Shown one piece after another: positions 16,968 to 25,632 of a stretch of DNA of 64,000 nucleotides. A program made the translations under genes and the position numbers. Within the stretch, counting starts at the first letter, position 1. The number at the start of each line of letters is the position of its first letter. A model generated the notes under the pieces. It was not told the DNA's origin. It worked only from the letters and a program-made list of their open reading frames with translations, and made no database searches. This stretch comes from Bacteroidales bacterium (GTDB lineage Bacteria; Bacteroidota; Bacteroidia; Bacteroidales; UBA932): assembly GCA_015060325.1 (NCBI GenBank), contig SUYQ01000004.1:92690-156689 (forward strand). Reading direction: 5' to 3'.

Positions 16968-17489
16968 AATTGTAATGTTTGATATCACAAAAGTAACTAT
17001 AAAATATTTAACATGCAAAATTATCATCAGTTAAATTTTGTAACGCACTGCTGTAGAAACTTAATATTAAATCCAAATCAATGCATTAATTAAAATAATT
17101 TAAATAACTGATAATAAGTAATATAATACTTTAAATAATATATATTTATGGGCCATTTGCACTATATCTGGGGGTATTACGGCGACATTTACGATATAAT
17201 ACTAAAGTGTACATTTATTTAGGTTATCATAAATCGCAGATATATAATGGATTAGCAATATGCAAAAACATAAATAAGAATAATTTATATCACATTTGTA
17301 TTGTTTACAAAATTAAGCAGGCAACAAGATAAAGAAGATGTTAATTTTTACAAAGGTTAACACAGATAATCACATTTGTTGCGGTTACTTTTGTGAACTC
17401 ATTGAAATCAGCTCAAAATTTTCAGATGAACTGAGAATTGTATATTTTTGTAAAATAATACAGATGATAACAAATATTGAATTCTCACA
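16968..17489. other. 522-bp AT-rich intergenic region
   Basis: The stretch between the divergent XRE and queA genes has no plausible gene. It contains the XRE promoter, an inverted copy of the 13-mer GTTACTTTTGTGA at 17384-17396 that includes a -7-like box, and a TATTTTTG box near 17444-17451 close to queA. Base composition is strongly AT-rich. I see no tRNA or other recognisable RNA in it. Confidence 0.6.
16988..17019 (-). promoter_or_regulatory. Promoter of the XRE regulator gene
   Basis: On the minus strand TTTG (17016-17019) and TACTTTTG (16988-16995) are separated by 20 nt. The 13-mer containing the -7 box, GTTACTTTTGTGA, is repeated in opposite orientation at 17384-17396. Confidence 0.7.
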
Positions 17490-18698
17490 ATGATACCGGA
17501 AATACATATAGAAGACTATAATTATGACCTGCCAGATGAAAGGATAGCCAAGTACCCCCTTCCAGAGAGGGATGCTTCTAAATTACTTTTCTATAAGGAT
17601 GGTCTTGTAACTGAAAACAGCTTCAAAGATATAGTGCAGATCCTCCCATCCGACCATCTTATGGTCTTCAATGACACTAAGGTGGTACCTGCAAGACTGC
17701 ATTTCCAGCGTGAAACGGGTGCTCATATCGAGATTTTCTGCCTCGAACCTGTTCTTCCTGAGGAATATGTGTCGATGTTTGCAGTTACAGACAGGTGCAG
17801 ATGGAAATGTATTGTCGGAAACGTGAAGAGATGGAAGAGTGATACATTACATCTGTATAATCCTTCTGGGGATGCTTCTATCACTGCTTTAGATCTGAAG
17901 GCAGACCTTATCGAGCGTGATGGGGAGACTTCCATCGTGGAATTTTCGTGGAGGGACGGCTCTCCTTTTTCAAAGGTCCTGGAGGTCTGCGGAAACATAC
18001 CTATTCCTCCGTACCTCAACAGGGATACTGAGGATATAGACCTCGAACGTTATCAGACTCTATATGCCAGATACAGAGGTTCCGTGGCTGCCCCTACTGC
18101 CGGTCTGCATTTCACAGATAACGTTCTTAAATCTCTGAAAGATAAGAATATAGATATACAGACCGTGTGTCTTCATGTCGGTGCCGGCACCTTCCTGCCT
18201 GTAAAGAGTTCGCTTGTTGCCGAGCATGCGATGCATCGTGAGCCGTTCGTGGTGACCTTGAATTTCCTGAAAAAGCTTCGGGATTCACTTGGAAGGGTCA
18301 TCGCAGTCGGAACGACTTCGGTCAGAACCCTTGAGTCACTATATTATATAGGTGTCAGCTGTATCGAAGACGGACAGCCTGCAGATGTCGATCAGTGGGC
18401 TCCATACAGCCGGACATATGACCATACCATGGCTCAGGCCCTCCAGGCGCTGATTTCATACATGGATGATCATGAAATGCAGAGCCTTCAGATAGGAACC
18501 CGCATCATTATCGTACCGGGATACGAGTTCAAGGTAGTTGATGTGCTTGTGACAAATTTCCACCAGCCTCAGAGTACCCTTCTGCTGCTCATATCCGCTT
18601 TTGTAAAAGGAGATTGGCACAACATCTATGATTTCGCCCTGACCCATGACTTCCGCTTCCTGAGCTACGGCGACAGTTCGGTGCTGTTCAGAAGGTGA
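17490..18698 (+). CDS. queA: S-adenosylmethionine:tRNA ribosyltransferase-isomerase
   Basis: QueA transfers the ribosyl part of S-adenosylmethionine to the 7-aminomethyl-7-deazaguanine base in tRNA to form epoxyqueuosine. The 402-residue protein starts with Y-N-Y-D-L-P-D-E-R-I-A-K-Y-P-L and contains the conserved A-A-P-T-A-G-L-H-F-T and H-V-G-A-G-T-F-L-P-V-K segments and the C-terminal T-N-F-H-Q-P-Q-S-T-L-L-L-L-I-S-A-F segment. It is somewhat longer than most QueA proteins (about 350), with extra residues in the middle. No other queuosine gene is adjacent. Confidence 0.95.
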   Translation: MIPEIHIEDYNYDLPDERIAKYPLPERDASKLLFYKDGLVTENSFKDIVQILPSDHLMVFNDTKVVPARLHFQRETGAHIEIFCLEPVLPEEYVSMFAVTDRCRWKCIVGNVKRWKSDTLHLYNPSGDASITALDLKADLIERDGETSIVEFSWRDGSPFSKVLEVCGNIPIPPYLNRDTEDIDLERYQTLYARYRGSVAAPTAGLHFTDNVLKSLKDKNIDIQTVCLHVGAGTFLPVKSSLVAEHAMHREPFVVTLNFLKKLRDSLGRVIAVGTTSVRTLESLYYIGVSCIEDGQPADVDQWAPYSRTYDHTMAQALQALISYMDDHEMQSLQIGTRIIIVPGYEFKVVDVLVTNFHQPQSTLLLLISAFVKGDWHNIYDFALTHDFRFLSYGDSSVLFRR

Positions 18699-18702
18699 TA
18701 TG

Positions 18703-18733
18703 TTTGAATATTTCGCATATTTTTATACCTTTG
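18703..18733 (+). promoter_or_regulatory. Promoter of the acyltransferase gene
   Basis: TTTG at 18703-18706, a 19-nt spacer and TACCTTTG at 18726-18733 form a textbook Bacteroidota promoter. The ATG is at 18753. Confidence 0.75.
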
Positions 18734-18752
18734 CCCCTTGTACTAAAACTTT

Positions 18753-19904
18753 ATGGAAACTATGATTGATTTATCTGAATTCGAGAGCATCAGTCCTTAT
18801 ACCGACGAAGAGGCCTCGGAGGCATTGGCAAAACTGGCAGAATACCCTGTCGTAGGGATTGCTTCGCAGCATTTCTTTCCGGAAGAATCTCCCGATTTTC
18901 TACAGAATATACTCAAGCAGATCAAGACAGTAGACCAGTTCCAGGAAGTGGTCATGAGCAAGTTCGTACGTTGGGTGCTTGACCATACCGCACATAATTT
19001 TTCATATGACGGTATATCAAACATCGACCCTGACAAGAAGTTCCTTGCGATGTCGAACCATCGTGACATCATTCTTGATCCGGCCATCACCCAGCTTGTC
19101 CTCTTTACGAACGGCATTCCGATGACTGAGATCGCTGTCGGTGACAATCTTATCACCAGCAAGGAAATCGAGTATCTGATCCGTTCAAACCGTATGATCA
19201 AGGTCATCCGTGGTGTGTCTGCACGTGAACTTTATCTGTCATCGCAGATGCTCTCCAAATACATCCGTCTCAATATCACCAACCAGAGACGCTCTATCTG
19301 GCTTGCCCAGCGTCAGGGACGTACAAAGAACGGGTATGATATCACGGAGCAGGGTCTTCTCAAGATGCTTGACATGAGCGGTGATAAGGACTTCCAGCAG
19401 AATTTCGAGGAACTCAATATCATCCCTATGAGCATATCGTATGAGATTGAGCCATGCGATATACTGAAGGCACGCGAGATCGTCATCTCCAAGACTCAGA
19501 AGTATGTCAAAGCCAAGGGCGAGGACCTCAACAGCATCATGGTCGGCATCATGCAGCAGAAGGGTAACATTCACCTCAACATCGGCAAGCCGCTTACATC
19601 AGAGGAGATTGCAGCAGCAGCCTTGTGTGACAAGAACGACAGATATCAGCTGATCCGTCATGCTGTGGACGTCAGAGTCATTCAGGGATATAAGCTGTGG
19701 GGCAACAACTATATCGCATATGACATACTGAATGATACAGACAAGTATAGCGGCAATTATACTCAGGAGGATAAGGATAAGTTTGTTGCCTATATGGAAC
19801 ATCAGCTGGGTACGGTCGAGCCTGAGCTTGACAGGGCCGAACTCCGGGAGGTATTCCTCGGAATCTACGCTAACCCTGTGGTAGCAAAGGAAACCATGAT
19901 ATAA
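18753..19904 (+). CDS. Glycerolipid acyltransferase (PlsB/PlsC-like)
   Basis: A 383-residue soluble or peripheral protein of the Bacteroidota acyltransferase group. The catalytic-block analogue is S-N-H-R-D-I-I-L-D near residue 105, with a later V-I-R-G-V-S-A-R block and W-L-A-Q-R-Q-G-R-T-K-N-G, which correspond to the substrate-binding blocks of glycerol-3-phosphate acyltransferases. It probably acylates a glycerol phosphate or lysophosphatidate in membrane lipid synthesis. The spacing in the first block is one residue longer than the standard HX4D, so exact chemistry should be treated with care. Confidence 0.8.
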   Translation: METMIDLSEFESISPYTDEEASEALAKLAEYPVVGIASQHFFPEESPDFLQNILKQIKTVDQFQEVVMSKFVRWVLDHTAHNFSYDGISNIDPDKKFLAMSNHRDIILDPAITQLVLFTNGIPMTEIAVGDNLITSKEIEYLIRSNRMIKVIRGVSARELYLSSQMLSKYIRLNITNQRRSIWLAQRQGRTKNGYDITEQGLLKMLDMSGDKDFQQNFEELNIIPMSISYEIEPCDILKAREIVISKTQKYVKAKGEDLNSIMVGIMQQKGNIHLNIGKPLTSEEIAAAALCDKNDRYQLIRHAVDVRVIQGYKLWGNNYIAYDILNDTDKYSGNYTQEDKDKFVAYMEHQLGTVEPELDRAELREVFLGIYANPVVAKETMI

Positions 19905-19905
19905 T

Positions 19906-19942
19906 AAAAATAAAGCAGAGCTGAGGGCTCTGCTTTATTTTT
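19906..19942. terminator. Bidirectional terminator
   Basis: Arms at 19906-19921 and 19927-19942 are perfectly complementary (16 bp, 5-nt loop), with A5 and T residues on the outsides. It lies between the acyltransferase and the convergent Na/Ca exchanger gene. Confidence 0.9.
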
Positions 19943-20919
19943 TAATTCATGAACAGCCAGGTCATGTATCCGGCTTCCATCAGAAGAAGTATTGCTCCTT
20001 CAAATTTGTCCAGTTTGTTTTTCTTGAATGTGTAGACGCTTAGAATAAGGAAGATGGCTGATATCATCATTGTCCCCACGTCTACCGGAGTCATGGCTCC
20101 GAACTTGAGAGGATGGATCAAGGCAGATCCTCCAAGAATCAGCAGGATATTGAAGATATTCGATCCCAGTACATTTCCCAAGGCAAGCTGGCTGCGTCCC
20201 TTGAGTGCTGCGACGACACAGGTTGCAAGTTCCGGAAGTGAAGTTCCGGCCGCCATGATGGTGATCGCGATAAACTTCTGGGACATATGGTAATGAACAG
20301 CAATCTCTGTTGCGGAATCTACAAACAGACGGCCTCCGAATACAAGTCCTCCCAGACCGGCTGCAATCAGAATCAGGGATTTGCCTGTACTGAATACCTT
20401 GATGGAGTCTTCTTCCTCTTTTGATGGACCGGCAGCTTCAACTGCTGCATTCTTGGGCTTTCTTAGAAGAATCCAGAAATACCATGCAAGCAATGACAGC
20501 AGGATGAGACCGTCTACGCGCGTCAAGGTGTCCGTTCCTGCGCCGAAGATGGAATGTTTCATACCCAGGCCGATCAGAAGAGCTGTAGCCAGGAGGTTCA
20601 AGGGCAGATCTCTACGTATTGTTTCTTTAGAAATAGCCAGAGGCAGTATCACTGCAGTTATGCCTAGTATGATCAGAGTATTGAATATATTGGAACCCAC
20701 TATGTTTCCTATTGCCATATCCGCCTTTCCTTGGAATGATGATATGAAACTTACCACCATTTCCGGAGTGGAGGTTCCTATGCCGACGATAGTGAGGCCG
20801 ATGACAAACTCGCTCAGACCTGTCTTCTTGGCGATGCTTGATGATCCGTCAACCAGCCAGTTTGCTCCAAAAAGAATCAGAAGCAGACCGGCGATGAGTA
20901 AAAGAAACTGTAATGCCAT
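19942..20919 (-). CDS. Calcium/sodium antiporter (CaCA family)
   Basis: A 325-residue inner-membrane cation exchanger with ten or so helices. The two alpha-repeats are evident: G-I-G-T-S-T-P-E-M with G-N-I-V-G-S-N-I-F-N in the first half, and A-A-G-T-S-L-P-E-L with G-N-V-L-G-S-N-I-F-N in the second. The acidic residues in these motifs bind the cations. The ATG at 20919 gives M-A-L-Q-F-L-L-L-I-A; an upstream in-frame ATG would add a non-hydrophobic leader. A second member lies at 25633-26574. Confidence 0.92.
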   Translation of the reverse strand: MALQFLLLIAGLLLILFGANWLVDGSSSIAKKTGLSEFVIGLTIVGIGTSTPEMVVSFISSFQGKADMAIGNIVGSNIFNTLIILGITAVILPLAISKETIRRDLPLNLLATALLIGLGMKHSIFGAGTDTLTRVDGLILLSLLAWYFWILLRKPKNAAVEAAGPSKEEEDSIKVFSTGKSLILIAAGLGGLVFGGRLFVDSATEIAVHYHMSQKFIAITIMAAGTSLPELATCVVAALKGRSQLALGNVLGSNIFNILLILGGSALIHPLKFGAMTPVDVGTMMISAIFLILSVYTFKKNKLDKFEGAILLLMEAGYMTWLFMN

Positions 20920-20977
20920 TTTGCTAAATTGATTTTCAAAACAATTTGGCAAAATTACAAAAAATCGTCAAATTATT

Positions 20978-20985
20978 TATCTTTG
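20978..20985 (+). promoter_or_regulatory. -7 box TATCTTTG upstream of the NfeD gene
   Basis: TATCTTTG matches TAnnTTTG, 28 nt before the ATG at 21013. The nearest upstream TTTG (20945-20948) is farther than usual (29 nt), so only the -7 element is supported. Confidence 0.45.
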
Positions 20986-21012
20986 TATGAATTACTGTAA
21001 TCAGTGAATGAT

Positions 21013-22338
21013 ATGAAACGCCTTATATTTATATTTTGCATCATATTGGCCAGTATTCCGGTCAACGCCTCAGATTCACTCAATGTCTTCTATCGTATTC
21101 GTCTGGACCAGGATATCGACAAGGCAGCCCAGAGATTGGTAGTGCTAGGACTGGAAAAAGCTGAAAAAGCAGGTGCTGACTATATTCTTCTGGATCTGGA
21201 TACTTATGGAGGAGCTGTTGATGCAGCAGACAGCATCAGATCTGCCATATTGCGTCATGATAAGCCTGTTATAGCTTTTATCAACATGCAGGCAGCTTCA
21301 GCCGGCGCACTGATTTCGATAGCGTGTGATTCCATATATATGAAGACCGGCAGTTCCATCGGCGCAGCTACGGTAGTTGATCAGACTGGGGCTGTGATGC
21401 CGGACAAATATCAGTCGTTCATGAGAGGGATGATGCGTTCCACCGCGGCCGCTACAGGAAGGGATCCCTTGATTGCCGAGGCCATGGTTTCGGCCGACAG
21501 CGTGTTGAGTCTTACCCCGGAGGAAGCTGTCAAGGTCGGCTACTGCAACGGGATATGTGAAAGCGCAGAGGAGGTTGCAAGCCTTGTTTCAGGGGATAAA
21601 CCATACAGGATCAGGAATATGGAGGATGATATGACATGGTTTGATAAACTTATTCAGATCCTCCTGAATCCTATTCTTCAGTCAATCTTCATGATGATGA
21701 TAATAGGGGGTATCTTCGTCGAGATCCGTACTCCTGGCATTGGTCTTCCGCTTGTTACGGCAATCGTGGGCGCTGTCCTGTATTTTGCTCCAGCTTATGC
21801 TGAGCATCTTGCGGAAAACTGGGAGATTCTCCTTTTTGTATCCGGTCTCATATTGATTGCATTGGAAATATTTGTAGTAACCGGATTCGGAGTCTGTGGC
21901 ATTCTGGGAATCATTCTTGTTATAGCGTCTCTTTCGCTTGCAATGGTTGATAATGTCGAGTTCCGCAGTCTGGACGGAAGCTTCAGCCTGAAGCCTCTTC
22001 TTCAACCGTTGGCCATCGTGGTGACCTCCTGTACTGCCGCTGCTTTTGGATCGATATGGCTGGTCTCGAAACTATATAGGACACGTTCCTTCGATCATGT
22101 AGCCTTACGACAGGAAATGAAGGCGGATGAAGGATACACGGGTGTTGTTTCCGGACTTGATGTACTGGTCGGAAGCACGGTTACGGTATTCTCTGACATG
22201 CGGCCTGGAGGAAAGGTACAGGCCGAGGATGGGCATATATATGAAGCGACCCTTAAGTTCGGTGGCTTTGCTGCAAAAGGTACGAGGCTTAGAGTACTTA
22301 ACGCCGAACAGGGGAGACTTTATTGCGAGGTAATATAA
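21013..22338 (+). CDS. NfeD-type membrane-bound serine protease
   Basis: A 441-residue protein of the long NfeD (ClpP-class) family. After a signal peptide (about 1-20) comes a ClpP/crotonase-fold protease domain (about 25-190) with the nucleophile region Q-A-A-S-A-G-A-L-I-S and T-Y-G-G-A-V-D-A-A-D. Several membrane helices (about 215-330) and a C-terminal OB-fold NfeD domain (about 370-441, G-Y-T-G-V-V-S-G-L-D) follow. Such proteins act with SPFH/stomatin-type partners in membrane quality control, but no SPFH gene is adjacent here. Confidence 0.88.
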   Translation: MKRLIFIFCIILASIPVNASDSLNVFYRIRLDQDIDKAAQRLVVLGLEKAEKAGADYILLDLDTYGGAVDAADSIRSAILRHDKPVIAFINMQAASAGALISIACDSIYMKTGSSIGAATVVDQTGAVMPDKYQSFMRGMMRSTAAATGRDPLIAEAMVSADSVLSLTPEEAVKVGYCNGICESAEEVASLVSGDKPYRIRNMEDDMTWFDKLIQILLNPILQSIFMMMIIGGIFVEIRTPGIGLPLVTAIVGAVLYFAPAYAEHLAENWEILLFVSGLILIALEIFVVTGFGVCGILGIILVIASLSLAMVDNVEFRSLDGSFSLKPLLQPLAIVVTSCTAAAFGSIWLVSKLYRTRSFDHVALRQEMKADEGYTGVVSGLDVLVGSTVTVFSDMRPGGKVQAEDGHIYEATLKFGGFAAKGTRLRVLNAEQGRLYCEVI

Positions 22339-22341
22339 AGG

Positions 22342-23748
22342 TTACTTGCGCTTGAGGGCGACTACGTTTTCGACGTGGTGCGTGTGCGGGAACATGTCGA
22401 CAGGGCGTACCGCTGTGATGACATAGTCCTGGCAGAGGATCTCCAGGTCGCGTGCCTGTGATGCAGGGTTGCAGCTTACGTAGACCATGCGGTCAGGTGC
22501 AGCATTCAGGATCACCTTTGCGACGTCCGGATGGATGCCGGCTCTAGGCGGGTCAAGGATGATGACGTCAGGACGGCCGTGCTCCTGGACGAAGGCATCT
22601 GTAAGAATGTCCTTCATGTCGCCGGCGTAGAAGTCGCAGTTTGTGATGTTGTTGGCTTCAGCATTGATCTCCGCATCAGCTATCGCTTCCGGAACGTATT
22701 CTATGCCAATTACTTTCGATGCCTGACGGGAGACAAACTGGGCGATGGTTCCAGTTCCTGTATAAAGGTCGTATACAACCTCAGAACCTGTCAGAGCCGC
22801 AAATTCACGTGCCACGCTGTAGAGCTTGTATGCCTGCTTGGTGTTGGTCTGGTAGAACGATTTGGGACCGATCTTGAACTTGAGACCTTCCATGTATTCA
22901 TAGATGGCATCCTCGCCTTTGTAAAGGATGCATTCCTGGTCTGAAATAGAGTCGTTGGCCTTGCCGTTGATCACGTAGTAGAGCGAAGTGATCTGCGGGA
23001 ACTTTGCTGCAACTGCATCGAGCAGGGCAGTGCGCGCCTGGGCGTCCTCATAATAGAAACATACGATCAGCATCACGTTGCCTTCCTGTGTCGTGCGCAC
23101 TATCATGTTTCTGAGGAATCCTTCGTGTTCGCGAATGTTGAAGAATGTAAGGCCGTTTTCCAGAGCGTATTTCTTTATGAAGAGACGGATTCCGTTCGAC
23201 GGCTCAGGCTGAAGGTAGCAATGGTCGATGTCAAGCACCTTGTCGAAGAAGCGGCCTACATGGAAGCCGAGGCCGTACTTCTCCTTTTCGCTGAGCACCT
23301 CTGCATCTTCATTGTCGAAGATCCACCTGCGCTGCGAGAACGTAAACTCCAGCTTATTACGGTAATAGGTGGTCTCATCTGAAGCAACGATAGGGGATAT
23401 TTCAGGTACATCCAGATGGCCTATACGCACCAGCTGGTCGTAGACCTGCTGCTGCTTGGCCTGAAGCTGCATTTCGTACGGGAGCGGCTGCCATTTGCAT
23501 CCGCCACAGACTCCGAAATGCTTGCAGAAAGGCTCAAGACGGTGCTCGGAAGGTTTTACCATGCGGAGGATGAATCCTTCCATATAGTTCTTCTTCTTCT
23601 TTGTGACCTTAACGTCCACAACGTCGCCCGGTACCGCGAATTGCACGAACAGTACTGCTCCGTCAACCTTGGCCAAAGCCTTGCCCTCTGCTGCAACCGC
23701 TTCGATCACAACATTTTCCAATATGATATCCTGTTTCTTTCTCGCCAT
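22342..23748 (-). CDS. rlmD: 23S rRNA (uracil-5-)-methyltransferase, RlmD/TrmA family
   Basis: A 468-residue m5U methyltransferase with an N-terminal TRAM domain, the iron-sulfur cysteine set (F-C-K-H-F-G-V-C-G-G-C-K-W), a Rossmann methyltransferase domain (V-Y-D-L-Y-T-G-T-G-T-I) and the catalytic-cysteine segment V-S-C-N-P-A. Paralogues in Bacteroidota methylate either 23S rRNA or tRNA uracils, so the exact target is tentative. The start at 23748 (M-A-R-K-K-Q-D) excludes 39 upstream in-frame codons that translate a REP-like DNA repeat. Confidence 0.85.
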   Translation of the reverse strand: MARKKQDIILENVVIEAVAAEGKALAKVDGAVLFVQFAVPGDVVDVKVTKKKKNYMEGFILRMVKPSEHRLEPFCKHFGVCGGCKWQPLPYEMQLQAKQQQVYDQLVRIGHLDVPEISPIVASDETTYYRNKLEFTFSQRRWIFDNEDAEVLSEKEKYGLGFHVGRFFDKVLDIDHCYLQPEPSNGIRLFIKKYALENGLTFFNIREHEGFLRNMIVRTTQEGNVMLIVCFYYEDAQARTALLDAVAAKFPQITSLYYVINGKANDSISDQECILYKGEDAIYEYMEGLKFKIGPKSFYQTNTKQAYKLYSVAREFAALTGSEVVYDLYTGTGTIAQFVSRQASKVIGIEYVPEAIADAEINAEANNITNCDFYAGDMKDILTDAFVQEHGRPDVIILDPPRAGIHPDVAKVILNAAPDRMVYVSCNPASQARDLEILCQDYVITAVRPVDMFPHTHHVENVVALKRK

Positions 23749-23764
23749 AATCTGTCGGTTTATA

Positions 23765-23825
23765 GATCCCTCGTCCCGCTTCGCTCGCTCGGGATGACAA
23801 TTGAGCAAAGGTTTCGGGATGACAA
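23765..23825. repeat. REP-like dispersed repeat upstream of rlmD
   Basis: The stretch has an imperfect palindrome (ATCCC at 23767 against GGGAT about 20 nt later, with a CG-rich middle) and two copies of CGGGATGACAA about 25 nt apart. Its translation on the minus strand gives C-H-P-E-R-A-K-R-D-E-G-S, a signature of the dispersed repeat also found at 11831-12031 and 27651-27678. Confidence 0.65.
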
Positions 23826-23852
23826 AACAAAAGCCCCAGAAAGTCTGGGGCT
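23826..23852 (-). terminator. Intrinsic terminator of the Na/Pi gene
   Basis: AGCCCCAGA (23832-23840) pairs with TCTGGGGCT (23844-23852). On the minus strand the hairpin is followed by TTTTGTTTTG. It ends the exchanger-cotransporter operon before rlmD. Confidence 0.85.
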
Positions 23853-23877
23853 GCAAAATTATCAAATATTCATGAGA

Positions 23878-25626
23878 TTAGGAAATCTTGAAACGGCATT
23901 TCTCAAGATCCTGCGAAACATTGATCATGAAGTCTCCCATCTTCTCCAGCTCATTCACTATATCCATATAGTAGACGCTGGTCTGGTAGTTCTTTCTCTC
24001 ATGCTCGATGCTCTCGATCTCCTCGTCACGCAGGTCATTACGCATGTTGTTGATGCGCTCCTCAGCTGCATAAGCGTTCGAAACCTCTTCAAGAGTGCCG
24101 TCATCAGCCTTGGTGAGGTTGGCGATCATCGCATCATAAGCATTCTCCACAACGTCAATCATACCGTTCAGCTTGCGCACCGTCTCAGCATCGAACTCCT
24201 TCTTGTGAATGTTCCTGCGGGAAAGTATACGGCTTATTGCTTCGCCAGAGTCTCCCAATGATTCCATCTCACCGATGATCTTGTACATGGCCTTGATCCG
24301 GATCGATGTATTCTGGCTGATCTCCTGTGCTGAGACCTCATTGAGGAAGGATGCGATCTCATATTCGATCCTGTCTGAAATCTCCTCATACTTGACCAGT
24401 TTGGCGCGGTACTCTTCAAATTTCTCGTTGTCTTTCTCGTTTATGGCAGAACGCACATAACCCAAGCCCTTGCGGGAAATCTGAGCAAAATGTATTATCT
24501 CCTTGCTTGCCTGCTCGAGGGCCAGCTCCGGAGTCGCCAGTGGGCCGGCGTTGATGTACTTGAGCCTGTGTATCTCTTTATCGTCAGCTTCCTGTTTACC
24601 TTTGATGATCTTGCATACCAGTTTCTCTATTGTCGGTATGAACCATATGAGAATCAAGGTGTTGATGGTATTGAAGAGGGTATGCAGCATTGAAAGGCCG
24701 TACAGGGCGGCAGTCTGTGAATCCGACTGGGCTCCGTCAACGCCTTCAACAACTGCAAAGCCTTTGGCGGCCGGGTCTGGGAGTCCGAAAACTCCGGCTG
24801 TTACTGCTCCGACCATCTTGAGGAACACTCCGAAGAAAATCAGTGCCCAGACAACTCCGAACACGTTGAAGACAGTGTGGGCGAGTGCGGCTCTTTTCGC
24901 CGAGGTATTTCCTACAGCAGCAGCGATATTTGCTGTGATAGTGGTTCCGATATTTTCACCAAGTACCATTGCGCAGGCCATATCGAACTTTATCCATCCG
25001 AAATTGAGCATCATGATTGTCAATGCCATGGTTGCGCTGGATGACTGGAGTATCAGGGTAAGTACTGTTCCAAGTACCAGGAAAAGAAGAACGGAACCGA
25101 ATCCGCGTCCCTGCCATCCTTCTATAAATGCCAGTACGTCAGGTGATTCGCTCAGATCCGGTACCGAGTCCTTCATCAGCGAAAGGCCGAGGAAGAGTAG
25201 TGAGAATCCGACGATCAGTTCGGATATGTTCCTTCTGCTGCTCTTCTTTGAACATGATAGGACAAATCCCACGGCCATCAAAGGCACTGCCAAGACAGAT
25301 ATATCGGCCTTGAATCCGAGCCATGACACAAGCCATGCGGTAACTGTCGTACCGATGTTGGCTCCCATGATTACGCTGATAGCCTGAGCCAGCGTCAGAA
25401 GTCCGGCATTGACAAAACTTACCACCATCACGGTGGTCGCCGACGATGACTGGATCACTGACGTGACTCCAAGGCCGGTAAGAACTCCTTTAGCCGGATT
25501 GGATGTCATGGATGAGAGAAAGCCTCTGAGTCTGTCTCCTGCAGCTTTCTGAAGTCCGGAGCTCATGAGGTTCATTCCGTAAAGGAACATACCCAAGGCT
25601 CCTAGAAGCATGAAAATGTTTCCCAT
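23878..25626 (-). CDS. Na/Pi cotransporter family protein with PhoU-like domain
   Basis: A 582-residue protein: about nine membrane helices in two inverted Na/Pi repeats (about 1-330), each with a Q-S-S-S-A-T motif (V-I-Q-S-S-S-A-T-T and I-L-Q-S-S-S-A-T), then a cytoplasmic PhoU-like helical domain (about 360-575). It likely moves phosphate together with sodium; bacterial relatives such as YjbB export phosphate. It is 6 nt downstream of a CaCA exchanger gene in the same operon, which links sodium to both systems. Confidence 0.92.
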   Translation of the reverse strand: MGNIFMLLGALGMFLYGMNLMSSGLQKAAGDRLRGFLSSMTSNPAKGVLTGLGVTSVIQSSSATTVMVVSFVNAGLLTLAQAISVIMGANIGTTVTAWLVSWLGFKADISVLAVPLMAVGFVLSCSKKSSRRNISELIVGFSLLFLGLSLMKDSVPDLSESPDVLAFIEGWQGRGFGSVLLFLVLGTVLTLILQSSSATMALTIMMLNFGWIKFDMACAMVLGENIGTTITANIAAAVGNTSAKRAALAHTVFNVFGVVWALIFFGVFLKMVGAVTAGVFGLPDPAAKGFAVVEGVDGAQSDSQTAALYGLSMLHTLFNTINTLILIWFIPTIEKLVCKIIKGKQEADDKEIHRLKYINAGPLATPELALEQASKEIIHFAQISRKGLGYVRSAINEKDNEKFEEYRAKLVKYEEISDRIEYEIASFLNEVSAQEISQNTSIRIKAMYKIIGEMESLGDSGEAISRILSRRNIHKKEFDAETVRKLNGMIDVVENAYDAMIANLTKADDGTLEEVSNAYAAEERINNMRNDLRDEEIESIEHERKNYQTSVYYMDIVNELEKMGDFMINVSQDLEKCRFKIS

Positions 25627-25632
25627 AGATGT

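Noticed and set aside
23416..24261. A 281-residue plus-strand open frame
   Set aside because: It spans the antisense of the ends of rlmD and the Na/Pi gene and the terminator between them, with no family features.
24503..25387. A 294-residue plus-strand open frame
   Set aside because: Antisense of the Na/Pi cotransporter; the forward gene has duplicated Q-S-S-S-A-T motifs and is certain.
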